Assembly: GCA_003151335.1 (NCBI GenBank)
Contig: PLXE01000016.1
Coordinates: 1-64,000 of the forward strand
Length of the DNA: 64,000 nucleotides
Reading direction: 5' to 3'
DNA from: Acidobacteriaceae bacterium
GTDB taxonomy: Bacteria > Acidobacteriota > Terriglobia > Terriglobales > Acidobacteriaceae
Below are positions 27,450-35,853 of this stretch, one piece after another. The notes beneath the pieces were generated by a model that worked only from the letters and a program-made list of their open reading frames with translations, was not told where the DNA came from and did no database searches. How positions within the stretch are numbered: the stretch's first letter is position 1; every line of letters starts with the position of its first letter. A program made the translations under genes and the position numbers.

Positions 27450-28001
27450 TCAGACTACTTCAAGGCCATACGCCCCAACATCAATGGCGATGGATCGCTC
27501 CATGGGCTCAATGGAGATAACGAGTTGTTTGCCGCGCTCGGCGACGAAGATACCCTCCAAGCCGTCCAGACAGCCACCACAAATTCGGACCCGCTGGCCG
27601 CTCTTGAGGAAGGGATAGGGAGCCCATAAAGTGCTCTGACTCTCGATTCGCTGCAGGTCTTTGATCTGCTGGTCAGGAATACAAGCTACAACTCCGTTGA
27701 CGGTGACGAACCCGTAGGCCCCGCTCGTCTGTAGGACGACAAGGCGGTCAACCGGATCGGAGATCGCGCGCACGAAAACATAACCGGGGAACAGCGGAAT
27801 CTCAACCGTCTGGCAACGGTCACTCCAGCGGCGCCGCTGACCAGTTACGGGAACGTACGCCTCCTGCTGCTTCGCTTGCACCTGTTGGCAGATCCTACGT
27901 TCGAAACGTGCGCGGGTTTGCAAAGCGTACCAGTCACGGTTCTCCAGAAATGGAACCTCTGGCTGCCAATTCCTAGTCAACGTCGGTTGTATGCTGGACA
28001 T
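27450..28001 (-). CDS. NusG-like specialised antiterminator (RfaH/UpxY type)
   Basis: A 183-residue NusG paralogue. The N-terminal domain shows RDWYALQTRARFERRI, RRRWSDRCQTVEIPLFPGYVFVR and SGAYGFVTVNGVVA. The C-terminal KOW-like part has FLKSGQRVRICGGCLDGLEGIF. Such proteins load onto RNA polymerase and let it read through long polysaccharide operons. As the first gene of a roughly 24.6-kb minus-strand locus, it is the likely positive regulator of all genes down to wecB. Confidence 0.9.
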   Translation of the reverse strand: MSSIQPTLTRNWQPEVPFLENRDWYALQTRARFERRICQQVQAKQQEAYVPVTGQRRRWSDRCQTVEIPLFPGYVFVRAISDPVDRLVVLQTSGAYGFVTVNGVVACIPDQQIKDLQRIESQSTLWAPYPFLKSGQRVRICGGCLDGLEGIFVAERGKQLVISIEPMERSIAIDVGAYGLEVV

Positions 28002-28519
28002 AGCTCCGCCAATTGAGTCCCATCCGGTCTCTTTCCCGGTTCATCACCGGATCAGATCTCGATCAAAACCGGCTGGACGACCGGTGAATTCTGATTCTTG
28101 ACTCCACTTACTGTTCCACGTTTGAGAATGGAGTCCCTGCTATAGTGCGGCAATCGCGACACCACGCTTCTCGCACCTTGTCACCGCCCTGACAGCCCCA
28201 AAGGCTATCTCTCCGCGGCCGAGGTCGACGGGATTGGTGGGCGGAAAGGTGACCGTCAATCACCCCGCGAAGTAATGCGGATGTCCATTGACGGAAGAGT
28301 TGCTTCGGTCTGGATGAGATTCGCATTGAGCAGCCACGCTGCCTCCAAAATTTGAATGTGGTCAAAATTGAACGGACGCGATTTTCTTACCGGCGATATC
28401 ACCCAACTCCCCACTTGCATGAGATTGGCTACTTATACGCCCACGAAAAAGTGAGCGCAAGCACTTTCTTACATAAATTTGCATCCTCACACCAAATGGG
28501 TGAAGGGCGTTACAATTAG
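28002..28519. other. Regulatory spacer before the polysaccharide operon
   Basis: About 520 bases between the TetR gene and the NusG-like gene, both read leftwards. The 28020-28090 part, the likely leader of the operon, has at least five CCGG blocks that can form alternative stems. I see no convincing promoter boxes and no sigma-54 motif. ORFs here have no recognisable family. Confidence 0.45.
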
Positions 28520-29125
28520 TCAGGCTTGCGGAAGCCCAAGATTGATTTCGAAGGCCTGGAACAGGCGACGGGCCGCTCCCCCAGGATCGGCGTCGGAGAG
28601 TTCCGATCCGGGCATCAGTGCGTTGCGGATGAACGAGCCTAAGAGCAGGCCAAAGATGTCGCGGCTGGCTTCCTGGGGCGAACAGGCGGCGGGCAGCATC
28701 CCGGTAGCTTGTAATCGCCGGATATACTCGGTCAGGAAGGAATGAAGGTGTGGCCTGTGTTTGTCCTTGTCCCACGCCTCCGCCAGATCGGGGCGGCAGA
28801 GCACGGCATGATGGATTAAGCGGTAGTAGTCCGCGGACTCTGCCAGCATGAGCCGTGTCAGTTCGGTAATTACTTCGCTGAGTGCCGGAAGCGGATTTTG
28901 TTTCAGGCTGGCTTCGAGGTAGGGGATTAGGGCATCCTGTTGTGCGGCGGCGCGGATGGCGGCATGGCAGAGAATATCTTTGGTCTTGAAGTAGCGCCAG
29001 ACGGTGATTTCGTTGACCTGGGCTTTCCTGGCAATACGGGCAACACTAAGAGAGAAGCCGTGGTAAGCGAATTCGTGGATGGCCGCGCCTAGGATTTTGT
29101 CCTTCGCGTCTTGCCGTTTCTTCAC
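28520..29125 (-). CDS. TetR-family transcriptional regulator
   Basis: A 201-residue regulator. Residues 8-55 are a TetR helix-turn-helix: KDKILGAAIHEFAYHGFSLS, then VARIARKAQVNEITVWRYFK. The C-terminal ligand domain resembles the TetR_C_7-like region of efflux regulators. It is transcribed toward the polysaccharide locus but separated by 520 bp, so direct control is only possible, not shown. No efflux gene is adjacent. Confidence 0.88.
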   Translation of the reverse strand: MKKRQDAKDKILGAAIHEFAYHGFSLSVARIARKAQVNEITVWRYFKTKDILCHAAIRAAAQQDALIPYLEASLKQNPLPALSEVITELTRLMLAESADYYRLIHHAVLCRPDLAEAWDKDKHRPHLHSFLTEYIRRLQATGMLPAACSPQEASRDIFGLLLGSFIRNALMPGSELSDADPGGAARRLFQAFEINLGLPQA

Positions 29126-29317
29126 GCAGCGAATTGTACCCTATATGTCAAGCGTGTCAGTAAGTGGGTAGTGGTGCGCACACTACCAGTAAGTGCAAAA
29201 AAGTCTAATCGCACGGTCTTGCGCAAAGGGAACCGTGTGGCAAGATTGGCCGTGAATCATAAGCGCAACGTCTCGCACCTCAGCGAACCAGAAACACGCT
29301 CAAGTTAATGAAATAAT

Positions 29318-29370
<53 letters not shown>

Positions 29371-29499
29371 TTGCCCACCGATTCACTGCAACCGAATTCA
29401 AACTTGCTGCAACGCAATTCAAACATTACTGCAATTGAATTCCAACAATTCCACCACCGCAGCTTCGGACAAGATTGCGTCTCCGTGTAGAATCGAGCC

Positions 29500-29826
29500 A
29501 TGGCCTTCCAGGAATCGGGCAAAGACGGCAACTCGCGCAAAGGCAAGTCTCCACCGCCTGACGACACTCGCCAGGAAGCCGCTTATCTCAAGATGTTGGG
29601 CGAAAAACAGCGTCCCGTTCGCATCAAGCTGATGGACGGCGACATTGTCCGCGGCTGGATCGAGTATTACGACCGCCGCATGGTGCGTCTGACCCGCGAG
29701 GGAGCGCCCAACCTGTTCATCTTCAAGCACGAGATTGCCTACATCGCCGAAGACACTGGACGCAAACCGAGTCCCGACGGCCTTGGCCCGGCCAGGAACG
29801 GCAACTCTGCTAGCGGTCCGGAATGA
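29500..29826 (+). CDS. hfq: Hfq-like Sm-fold protein
   Basis: A 108-residue protein with an Sm/Hfq core at residues 28-85: EAAYLKMLGEKQRPVRIKLM, then GDIVRGWIEYYDRRMVRL and the Sm2-like FIFKHEIAYI, where enteric Hfq has YKHAIST. N- and C-terminal tails are hydrophilic and disordered-looking. Hfq binds small RNAs and mRNAs as a hexameric ring. This is a divergent member, so RNA-chaperone function is inferred. Its stop overlaps the suhB start by 4 bp. Confidence 0.75.
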   Translation: MAFQESGKDGNSRKGKSPPPDDTRQEAAYLKMLGEKQRPVRIKLMDGDIVRGWIEYYDRRMVRLTREGAPNLFIFKHEIAYIAEDTGRKPSPDGLGPARNGNSASGPE

Positions 29827-30671
29827 CGCAGTACCTGCCAGAGGTGGAAGCGATTGCCCGCGAAGCCGGGGCGCTGCTCCTGGGCTACTTCGCCGGCCAC
29901 GTCACCATCGAGTACAAAGGCGACGTGGACCTGGTGACCGAGGCCGACCGCGCCGCGGAAAAGATGATTGTCGAGCGCTTGCGCTCCCGCTGGCCGGAAC
30001 ACGGTATTGTCGGCGAAGAGGGCGCCCGCAGCGCTCCCGGCGCCGACTACCGCTGGTATGTCGATCCCCTCGATGGCACCACCAACTTTGCTCACGGCTA
30101 TCCGGTGTTCTGCGTCTCGATTGGGCTGGTGCGAAACGCCACCGTTGAAAAAGATGAGCAACTCGAAGTTGGCGTACTTTACGACCCGACTCGCGACGAG
30201 ATGTTCTCTGCGCAGCGCGGCCAGGGCGCGACCCTGAACGGCAAACCGATCCATGTTTCCAAAACCAAGACGCTGGCGGAATCGATCCTCGGCACTGGCT
30301 TTCCCAGCCACAAGCGGCACAAAAATCCCAACATCCACTTTTATCACCAGATCACCTTGCGCTCGCACGGCTTGCGGCGCGCTGGATCGGCGGCCCTCGA
30401 CCTGGCCAATGTTGCCTGCGGGCGCTACGACGGGTTCTGGGAGTTCAATCTGAATCCGTGGGACACCGCGGCGGGCGCGCTTTTGGTCCAGGAAGCCGGC
30501 GGACTAGTGACCCGCTTTGACGGTGCGCCGTTTCGCCTCGACAGCCGCGAAGTGCTGGCGACGAACGGCCTCATTCATCAGGAGCTGATCACGAACTTCG
30601 AGGAGATCTTTGCCGGCCGTGGGCTTGAGCCGTTGCCCTCTGCGGTGGAGTACGCAAAGTCGCGCGGCTAG
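29823..30671 (+). CDS. suhB: Inositol-1-monophosphatase family protein
   Basis: A 282-residue lithium-sensitive phosphatase fold. Metal-binding motifs are present: GIVGEEGAR near residue 60, DPLDGTTNFAHGYPVF near 80, and NPWDTAAGALLVQEAGG near 215. It hydrolyses inositol phosphate or related sugar phosphates, and homologues of the SuhB type also aid rRNA transcription. Translationally coupled to the Hfq-like gene, which hints at an RNA-related role, though that is only a positional argument. Confidence 0.92.
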   Translation: MTQYLPEVEAIAREAGALLLGYFAGHVTIEYKGDVDLVTEADRAAEKMIVERLRSRWPEHGIVGEEGARSAPGADYRWYVDPLDGTTNFAHGYPVFCVSIGLVRNATVEKDEQLEVGVLYDPTRDEMFSAQRGQGATLNGKPIHVSKTKTLAESILGTGFPSHKRHKNPNIHFYHQITLRSHGLRRAGSAALDLANVACGRYDGFWEFNLNPWDTAAGALLVQEAGGLVTRFDGAPFRLDSREVLATNGLIHQELITNFEEIFAGRGLEPLPSAVEYAKSRG

Positions 30672-30773
30672 CTTGCGCGCCGTTCAATCGGAGATTAGCG
30701 CATTCCCCGCACGCAGGCGCGAACTTGCCGCTGTTGATCCATTACAATTGTTTTCATCATCGATGAGGTGACC

Positions 30774-31364
30774 ATGCATCGCTTCGCTTGCGGCTCGTTG
30801 CTTTGTTTCGGCTTGCTTTCACTCGGCGCGTTCGCCCAGGAAAATCGGGTCATCAAGGTCGGGGTGCCCGTCATGCAGAACCGGGCCGACCGCAGTGTCC
30901 CGGGCAATATCGAACGCGATCGCCTGGTGGCCGCCTTGAACCAGGAGAAGCCGGACAAGAAGCTGCACCTCAAAATCCAAGCTGTGGCACTCGACGGAAC
31001 CACGCCCGGCGATGCCGGCCCCGAAGCCAAACAGAAGAACTGCGATTACGTTGTGTACACCACCCTGGTGGAGTTGCGGAGCTCCAGCGATCCCGCGATG
31101 GGGAGGCCGGGCACGATCGAAACCAATCCCAATGGTGTGTGGAGCACCCCGAACAATCCCAGCGCCCGAGCCCTCGATCCCGAATACCGCGCAACCGTGG
31201 AGTACAGGCTATATCGTACCGGCAACCCTGACGCCCTCTCCGGCGCTCCTTTTTCCAATCGCCAGAATATGCCCGAGATGGAGGTGGTGGCGCAGATCAT
31301 GAACCAGATCGCGAACCGGGTGTTCGCAGAAGTGAAGAAGGCCCCGCCGCCGATGCAGGAGTAA
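30774..31364 (+). CDS. Secreted protein of unknown function
   Basis: A 196-residue protein. ATG 30774 is chosen because AGGTG lies 3-5 bases upstream. A signal peptide (FACGSLLCFGLLSLGAFAQ) is followed by a soluble domain with CDYVVYTTLVELRSSSD and VEYRLYRTGNPDAL. The alternation of strands resembles small periplasmic beta domains seen in acidobacterial secretomes. No family is recognised. Its 3' end meets the remnant of a toxin gene on the other strand. Confidence 0.7.
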   Translation: MHRFACGSLLCFGLLSLGAFAQENRVIKVGVPVMQNRADRSVPGNIERDRLVAALNQEKPDKKLHLKIQAVALDGTTPGDAGPEAKQKNCDYVVYTTLVELRSSSDPAMGRPGTIETNPNGVWSTPNNPSARALDPEYRATVEYRLYRTGNPDALSGAPFSNRQNMPEMEVVAQIMNQIANRVFAEVKKAPPPMQE

Positions 31365-31375
31365 GTCCTGCCGAT

Positions 31376-31444
31376 TGCAATGTAATCGCATATGTCGTCG
31401 AGGTCCACGAAGGCTTCCGGGTGGAGCGCGTAGCCGCTGCTCAT
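31376..31444 (-). pseudogene. N-terminal stub of ParE/RelE-type toxin
   Basis: From the ATG at 31444, 23 codons read MSSGYALHPEAFVDLDDICD plus YIA, the start of ParE-like toxins. The frame then runs into the end of the opposite-strand gene and unrelated sequence. Its ATG overlaps the antitoxin stop by 4 bp, the normal layout of the pair. The toxin has been lost by a deletion. Confidence 0.7.
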
Positions 31445-31689
31445 GCCCGCCGGTTGCGCGGTGCTTCGGTTTTCGCTTTCAGGCGGGCAAAGGCTTCCTC
31501 ACCGTCGATGGGTTTCACCCTGCCGCTTTTCAGGTCGTCATAGCGGCTGTCGAGCATCTCCCGCGCTTGGAGTACTTCGTCAAAGTATCCCGCCATTGCA
31601 TCCTCGACGAGATCGTCAGTCCCCCGTCCGCTCTGCGTAGAAAGGTCTTTGAGTTTCTTTTCCGTCTCGGGGGTGAAGTGTACTTCCAT
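31441..31689 (-). CDS. Orphan antitoxin of a broken ParDE-like pair
   Basis: An 82-residue protein from ATG 31689 with MEVHFTPETEKKLKDLSTQS and DLVEDAMAGYF at the N-terminus, a ribbon-helix-helix DNA-binding region, and a C-terminal acidic-basic helix (FARLKAKTEAPRNRR) that would bind the toxin. The toxin at its 3' end survives only as 23 codons. The antitoxin may persist as a regulator or by chance. Confidence 0.75.
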   Translation of the reverse strand: MEVHFTPETEKKLKDLSTQSGRGTDDLVEDAMAGYFDEVLQAREMLDSRYDDLKSGRVKPIDGEEAFARLKAKTEAPRNRRA

Positions 31690-31791
31690 GGCCTTCAGGG
31701 TACGGCATCCATTATGAAACATCAAACCTGACGCATACAAGCCCGCTGTTTACGCCCCTTCCCGCGCCCAATTCTGCGGTAAAATCACTCG

Positions 31792-33828
31792 GTGAACAAT
31801 CCGCTGTTGAACCGCACCGTTGCCAAGCGCCCTGACCTGGTCCGTCTCCAGGGCCGCATTCTGTTCCTCACCGAAGATCCCGAACTCATCAAGCGCCAGC
31901 TTGCCGGCGAGGACCTTCCCTGGGACACGCAACATCCCGAGCGCAATCCCAAGCTGCGCGACGACATCTCCACCGATGAAATCACGCCGGCACATATCTG
32001 CTTTTTCTTCGACGAGACGCTGGGGGAATTTCCCTACACTGGCCTGAAGTGCGGCAACGATCTGCCCATCAAGCGCGGCGATGTGAAGCGCGGCGGGTTC
32101 GTATGCGCGGTGAGCGGTAAGCGTCGGGGTAAAGGATCGAGCAGGGAACAGTCGCCCTATGCCGAGATGTCGGCGGGCATCAAGCTGGTGATCGCCGAGA
32201 ACATCGAGCGCATTTACAAGCAGAATTGCCAGAACCTCGGGGTGCTGACCTCGACCGAGTTTGGATTGATCGACCAGGTCCGCCGCGGCGAAGAAATTCC
32301 GCTGACGGAGTTCACCCGGGGCGAAGATGAGATCACGCGCCAGGTGATCGAGTACGGCGGCCTGTTTCCTTTCAACGTGGCGCGCTTGCAGGGCAAGGTG
32401 TTTCTGCCGCCGATCCAGACCAAGCCCCGCCCCATGACCATCGCGGAGAAGATTTTCGCGCGTCACATGGTGCACGGCGCCAATCAGGTTGGGGTGGAGG
32501 CGGTAAAGCCCGGCGACACCGGATTCGCCCGCACCGATCTGCGCTTCAGCCATGAGTACGTCACGCCCATGGCGGCCATTTTCTTCGAGCACTTTCTGGG
32601 CAAAGATGCGCCGGTCACCGACGCCGGCACCATCCTGTTCTTCCGCGATCACCTCACCTTCCTCGATGAAGTGCTGTCGGAAGAGAAGCGCAAGATGGGC
32701 CTGCTGGACCTTGCGACCCAGTTGAAGTGGAAGCAGGAAGACTTTGCCAAATCGCGCGGCATCAAGTTGCACGGCGAGTTGCGCGATCGCAAAGGCTCGG
32801 AAGGAATCTGCCATTCCATCGTGACCGAGAGCTATGCGCTACCCGGGCAGCTCAACGTCGGCTCCGATTCGCATACGCCGCACGTTGGCGCGATGGGCTG
32901 CGTAGCCTTCGGCATCGGCACCACCGATGTTTTCAATTCCTGGTTCACCAAAGACGTTCGTGTGAAAGTTCCGGAGTCGGTGAAAGTTGTCATTCGCGGC
33001 AAGAAGCGCGAGAACGTGACCGCCAAAGATTTCATCCTGAAGCTGCTCTCGCTGGAATACATTCGCAGCGGTAAAGCGCTGGCCAAGGTCATCGAATACT
33101 CCGGCGACGCCATTGAGGCCCTGGGCGTGGATGAACGCGCCACCATGACCAACATGGCGGCGGAGATCGGCGGATTTACCGGCATCGTGGCGCCCGATCG
33201 GAAGGTGATTGACTTCCTGATGGAGCGGCGCGGCATGAGCGAGAACGAGGCCGGAACGCTGATTGAAGGCTTGTATAGCGATGCCGACGCGCACTACGCG
33301 CATGTGATCGAACTCGACGCCGCGGAAATCTATCCCATGGTCGCGACCCCCGGCGACCCCGGCAATGGCAAGTTCGTGCGCGAGCTGAACACGCCGGTGC
33401 CGGTGGAGATCGCCTATGGCGGCACCTGCACCGCGGGCAAGAACGAAGACATGGACATGTACGCGCGCGTGCTCAGCGATGCGTTAAGGCAGGGCAAGCG
33501 GGTGGCAGAGAATTGCAAGTTCTATCTCCAGTTCGGATCGCAGGAGACGCGCGAATACTGCGTGCGTAAGGGCTATCTCGACGTCTTCAGCAGAGCGGGC
33601 GCGCAGGTGATTGAGCCTAGCTGCGGCGCCTGTATCAACGCCGGGCCGGGTGTTTCCACGCGTCCCGACCAGGTGGTCATCAGCGCGCAGAACCGCAACT
33701 TTCCCGGGCGCAGCGGTCCCGGGCAGATGTACCTGGCGAGTCCGTTGACGGTGGCCGCCAGCGCCATCGCCGGCTACATCGTCGAGTACGAACCGGCGAG
33801 CGAGCGCGAGCCTGCACACGCGGCGTGA
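31792..33828 (+). CDS. Aconitase-family hydratase with N-terminal swivel domain
   Basis: A 678-residue protein starting at GTG 31792. Residues about 50-200 form the swivel (LeuD-like) domain: RDDISTDEITPAHICFFFDE and the later SGKRRGKGSSREQSPYAEM. The catalytic LeuC-like part follows: MTIAEKIFARHMVHGA, SVGSDSHTPHVG-type GSDSHTPHVGAMGC, cluster cysteines in GGTCTAGK (about 545) and SCGACINAGPG (about 613 and 616), and SAQNRNFPGRSG. The order swivel then catalytic is the reverse of AcnA and like AcnB without its HEAT domain. It should isomerise citrate or a related 2-hydroxyacid in the cytoplasm; the substrate is not certain. Confidence 0.85.
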   Translation: MNNPLLNRTVAKRPDLVRLQGRILFLTEDPELIKRQLAGEDLPWDTQHPERNPKLRDDISTDEITPAHICFFFDETLGEFPYTGLKCGNDLPIKRGDVKRGGFVCAVSGKRRGKGSSREQSPYAEMSAGIKLVIAENIERIYKQNCQNLGVLTSTEFGLIDQVRRGEEIPLTEFTRGEDEITRQVIEYGGLFPFNVARLQGKVFLPPIQTKPRPMTIAEKIFARHMVHGANQVGVEAVKPGDTGFARTDLRFSHEYVTPMAAIFFEHFLGKDAPVTDAGTILFFRDHLTFLDEVLSEEKRKMGLLDLATQLKWKQEDFAKSRGIKLHGELRDRKGSEGICHSIVTESYALPGQLNVGSDSHTPHVGAMGCVAFGIGTTDVFNSWFTKDVRVKVPESVKVVIRGKKRENVTAKDFILKLLSLEYIRSGKALAKVIEYSGDAIEALGVDERATMTNMAAEIGGFTGIVAPDRKVIDFLMERRGMSENEAGTLIEGLYSDADAHYAHVIELDAAEIYPMVATPGDPGNGKFVRELNTPVPVEIAYGGTCTAGKNEDMDMYARVLSDALRQGKRVAENCKFYLQFGSQETREYCVRKGYLDVFSRAGAQVIEPSCGACINAGPGVSTRPDQVVISAQNRNFPGRSGPGQMYLASPLTVAASAIAGYIVEYEPASEREPAHAA

Positions 33829-33890
33829 GTGGACGGCGTGCGTTCCAGTCACCCAATTGGTCCCTACAATAGAGTCAAGAAGAGGGTCCC

Positions 33891-34295
33891 ATGTCAATTA
33901 GTGAACTGAGGCTCATTAAGCGGTTCGATGAGTTTTGCCCGAAGACGAAGACAGCCATTAATCAGATTCCTCCTAAGACCCGCGGCATCTACGCCCTCCT
34001 AAACGAGACACAGCCCGGAAAACTTGAGGTTGTATATATCGGTATGGCGAGAGGACTTAAGTCCGGTATTCGTGGTCGCCTTCATTCCCACGAAAAAAGC
34101 GACGAAAAGCGCAAGTTGTGGACCCACTTTTCAGTGTACGAGGTCTGGGACAATATCACAGAGTCCGAAGTCGCCGAACTTGAAGGCCTGTTCCGTCACA
34201 TTTACCGCAAGGACGTGAAAGCAAATCGGATTAATAAACAGCGGTCGTTTAAGAAACTGATCAAGGCCCACAAGAAGCTCGCCGACTGGGCATAG
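33891..34295 (+). CDS. GIY-YIG-superfamily domain protein
   Basis: A 134-residue protein. RGIYALLNE at about residues 31-39 and VVYIGMARGL at about 49 form the GIY-YIG pair, followed by IRGRLHSHEKSD with the catalytic-type arginine and LEGLFRHIYRKDVKANRIN with Glu and Asn at the usual positions. Members cut DNA or act in repair and restriction. No partner gene is adjacent. It lies between aconitase and ferredoxin, both in the same direction. Confidence 0.75.
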   Translation: MSISELRLIKRFDEFCPKTKTAINQIPPKTRGIYALLNETQPGKLEVVYIGMARGLKSGIRGRLHSHEKSDEKRKLWTHFSVYEVWDNITESEVAELEGLFRHIYRKDVKANRINKQRSFKKLIKAHKKLADWA

Positions 34296-34428
34296 TCGGC
34301 TTCTTGGAATTAGCCCACTACCATCACGGGCAAACTGGATGCCGCACGACCGGGATTTTTGATACTATCGTAGTTACTACTCCAGCCGGAATTGCTCCAT
34401 TTGAGAGAGTTTAGGGAGACACCGTTTT

Positions 34429-34689
34429 ATGGCTTATGTAATCGCGGAACCTTGCATCAATACCAAAGACACGGCCTGCGTCGATGCCTGTCCGGTGGAC
34501 TGCATCCACCCCAAGAAGGACAGCGACAAGTTCCCGACCGAAGAGATGTTGTACATCGATCCGGTCGAGTGCATTGATTGCGGCGCTTGCGTGCCAGTGT
34601 GCCCGGTTTCGGCGATTTTCGCGCTCGACGATCTGCCCGAGAAGTGGAAAGAGTACACCGAGCGCAACGCCAAGTATTTCGGGCGTTAG
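34429..34689 (+). CDS. fdxA: Ferredoxin, FdxA-like [3Fe-4S][4Fe-4S]
   Basis: An 86-residue electron carrier. The first cluster region has CINTKDTACVDACPVDCIHP and the second CIDCGACVPVCPV (C-x2-C-x2-C-x3-CP). The spacing and YVIAEPC start match the seven-iron FdxA type. It has its own promoter gap upstream and a strong terminator 24 bases downstream, so it is monocistronic. Confidence 0.93.
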   Translation: MAYVIAEPCINTKDTACVDACPVDCIHPKKDSDKFPTEEMLYIDPVECIDCGACVPVCPVSAIFALDDLPEKWKEYTERNAKYFGR

Positions 34690-34712
34690 CTTGCGGTCCA
34701 ATATGGAGAAAG

Positions 34713-34739
34713 GGCGCACCGTGCGGGTGCGCCTTTTTT
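34713..34739 (+). terminator. Rho-independent terminator of fdxA
   Basis: Stem GGCGCACC with GGTGCGCC, short loop, then six T. Confidence 0.9.
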
Positions 34740-34762
34740 GCGTGATCTCATCTGCCAACCTC

Positions 34763-34933
34763 TGTCATCCTGAGCGACCCCGAACGTCGTGAGGGGGAGT
34801 CGAAGGACCCCTACACCTACAAGAAATCACGGTGTGGCCGCCCGGCACAGCAGCGAGTCTAAGATTGTTTGCTGCCAGAGGGATCCTTCGACTCCTCGGT
34901 CGCCGCGGCGACCTCGTCGCTCAGGATGACAGA
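34763..34933. repeat. Dispersed palindromic repeat, copy 1
   Basis: An imperfect inverted repeat with outer arms TGTCATCCTGAGCGA and its complement near the far end, and inner arms GAGTCGAAGGA and TCCTTCGACTC. The same outer core is seen at 39667-39798. It lies between two convergent genes, as expected of REP-like elements. Confidence 0.75.
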
Positions 34934-34964
34934 CGAGAAAATGTGCTGATGAATCATTCAGGCG

Positions 34965-35696
34965 CTACTTCCCGCCGCCGCGAATCTTCCACAGCATTTG
35001 TCGCAACATGCCCAGCCAGAGTTCGGCGTCTTCCGTTTGCAGGTTGAGCCGACGCAACAGGCGTCGCACCTTGTCCTCGGTCAAGCTTTCGGCGCGCGGA
35101 TTCACATACCCGCTGGCGCGCAGGGCCTCCAGCAATACTCCATTGATTCGCTCGACTTCGCCGGCGCTGGCGCGCTTCACTTTCTCTGGCTTTGGGCGCT
35201 GTGCTCTTGAATCGCGGCTTAGTTCGTAAAGGCAGACCGCCACCGCCTGCCCCAGGTTCATGGAGATATGTTCTTCGCGCGTCGGAATGCGCATGAGCCA
35301 GTGGCAGTGGCTGAGGTCCTTTGTCGCCAGGCCAAACTTCTCCGTGCCGAACAGCAGCGCCACCCGGCCGGAACCAAGCTGTTTGCGGATTACGCGCGCC
35401 GCGTATTCCAGCCGTTTGAGCGGGTGTTGCAGTTCGCGATGCCGGACCGCGGTGGTGCCGACCACCAGCGTGCAATCGGCAACGGCGTCGGCCAGGCTCT
35501 TGTACTCCACTGCATTGGCCAGCAACTGGGAGGCGCCGACCGCGGAGCGCGCCTCGCGAAAAGCGACTTCATAGGGATTCACCACCCGCAGGTGCAAGAA
35601 ACCGAAGTTGCTCATGGCGCGCGCCGCCGCCCCGATATTGAGCGGGTTGCGCGGGGCGACTAATACCACACAAAGCTGATCGACCTCTGCTTGCAT
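34965..35696 (-). CDS. trmJ: TrmJ-like tRNA 2'-O-methyltransferase (SpoU family)
   Basis: A 243-residue SPOUT-fold methyltransferase. Motif 1 is VLVAPRNPLNIGAAARAMSN, motif 2 ALLFGTEKFGLATKDL, and motif 3 RIPTREEHISMNLGQAVAVC. A C-terminal extension of about 70 residues is helical, as in TrmJ. It methylates the ribose at position 32 of tRNA. It converges on the palindromic repeat and diverges from mutL. Confidence 0.9.
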   Translation of the reverse strand: MQAEVDQLCVVLVAPRNPLNIGAAARAMSNFGFLHLRVVNPYEVAFREARSAVGASQLLANAVEYKSLADAVADCTLVVGTTAVRHRELQHPLKRLEYAARVIRKQLGSGRVALLFGTEKFGLATKDLSHCHWLMRIPTREEHISMNLGQAVAVCLYELSRDSRAQRPKPEKVKRASAGEVERINGVLLEALRASGYVNPRAESLTEDKVRRLLRRLNLQTEDAELWLGMLRQMLWKIRGGGK

Positions 35697-35784
35697 TAGC
35701 TCAGTTTATGGCGTTTTCGGAATTGGCGCAGTAAGGGTCGAGCCGGCTGTGGCGCTCTTCTTCAGGATCCAGGCGACCGCGCTA

Positions 35785-35826
35785 GAAACTCGAAACTCGA
35801 AACTTGAAACTTGAAACTCGAAACTT
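35785..35826 (+). repeat. 7-bp tandem array (6 units)
   Basis: Six units of GAAACTC or GAAACTT, exactly 42 bp, directly before mutL. Confidence 0.95.
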
Positions 35827-35853
35827 CCGCTGTGGTGAATTACTCTTAAACGC

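Noticed and set aside
31750-32814. 354-residue minus-strand ORF opposite the aconitase
   Set aside because: Antisense shadow; no recognisable domain.
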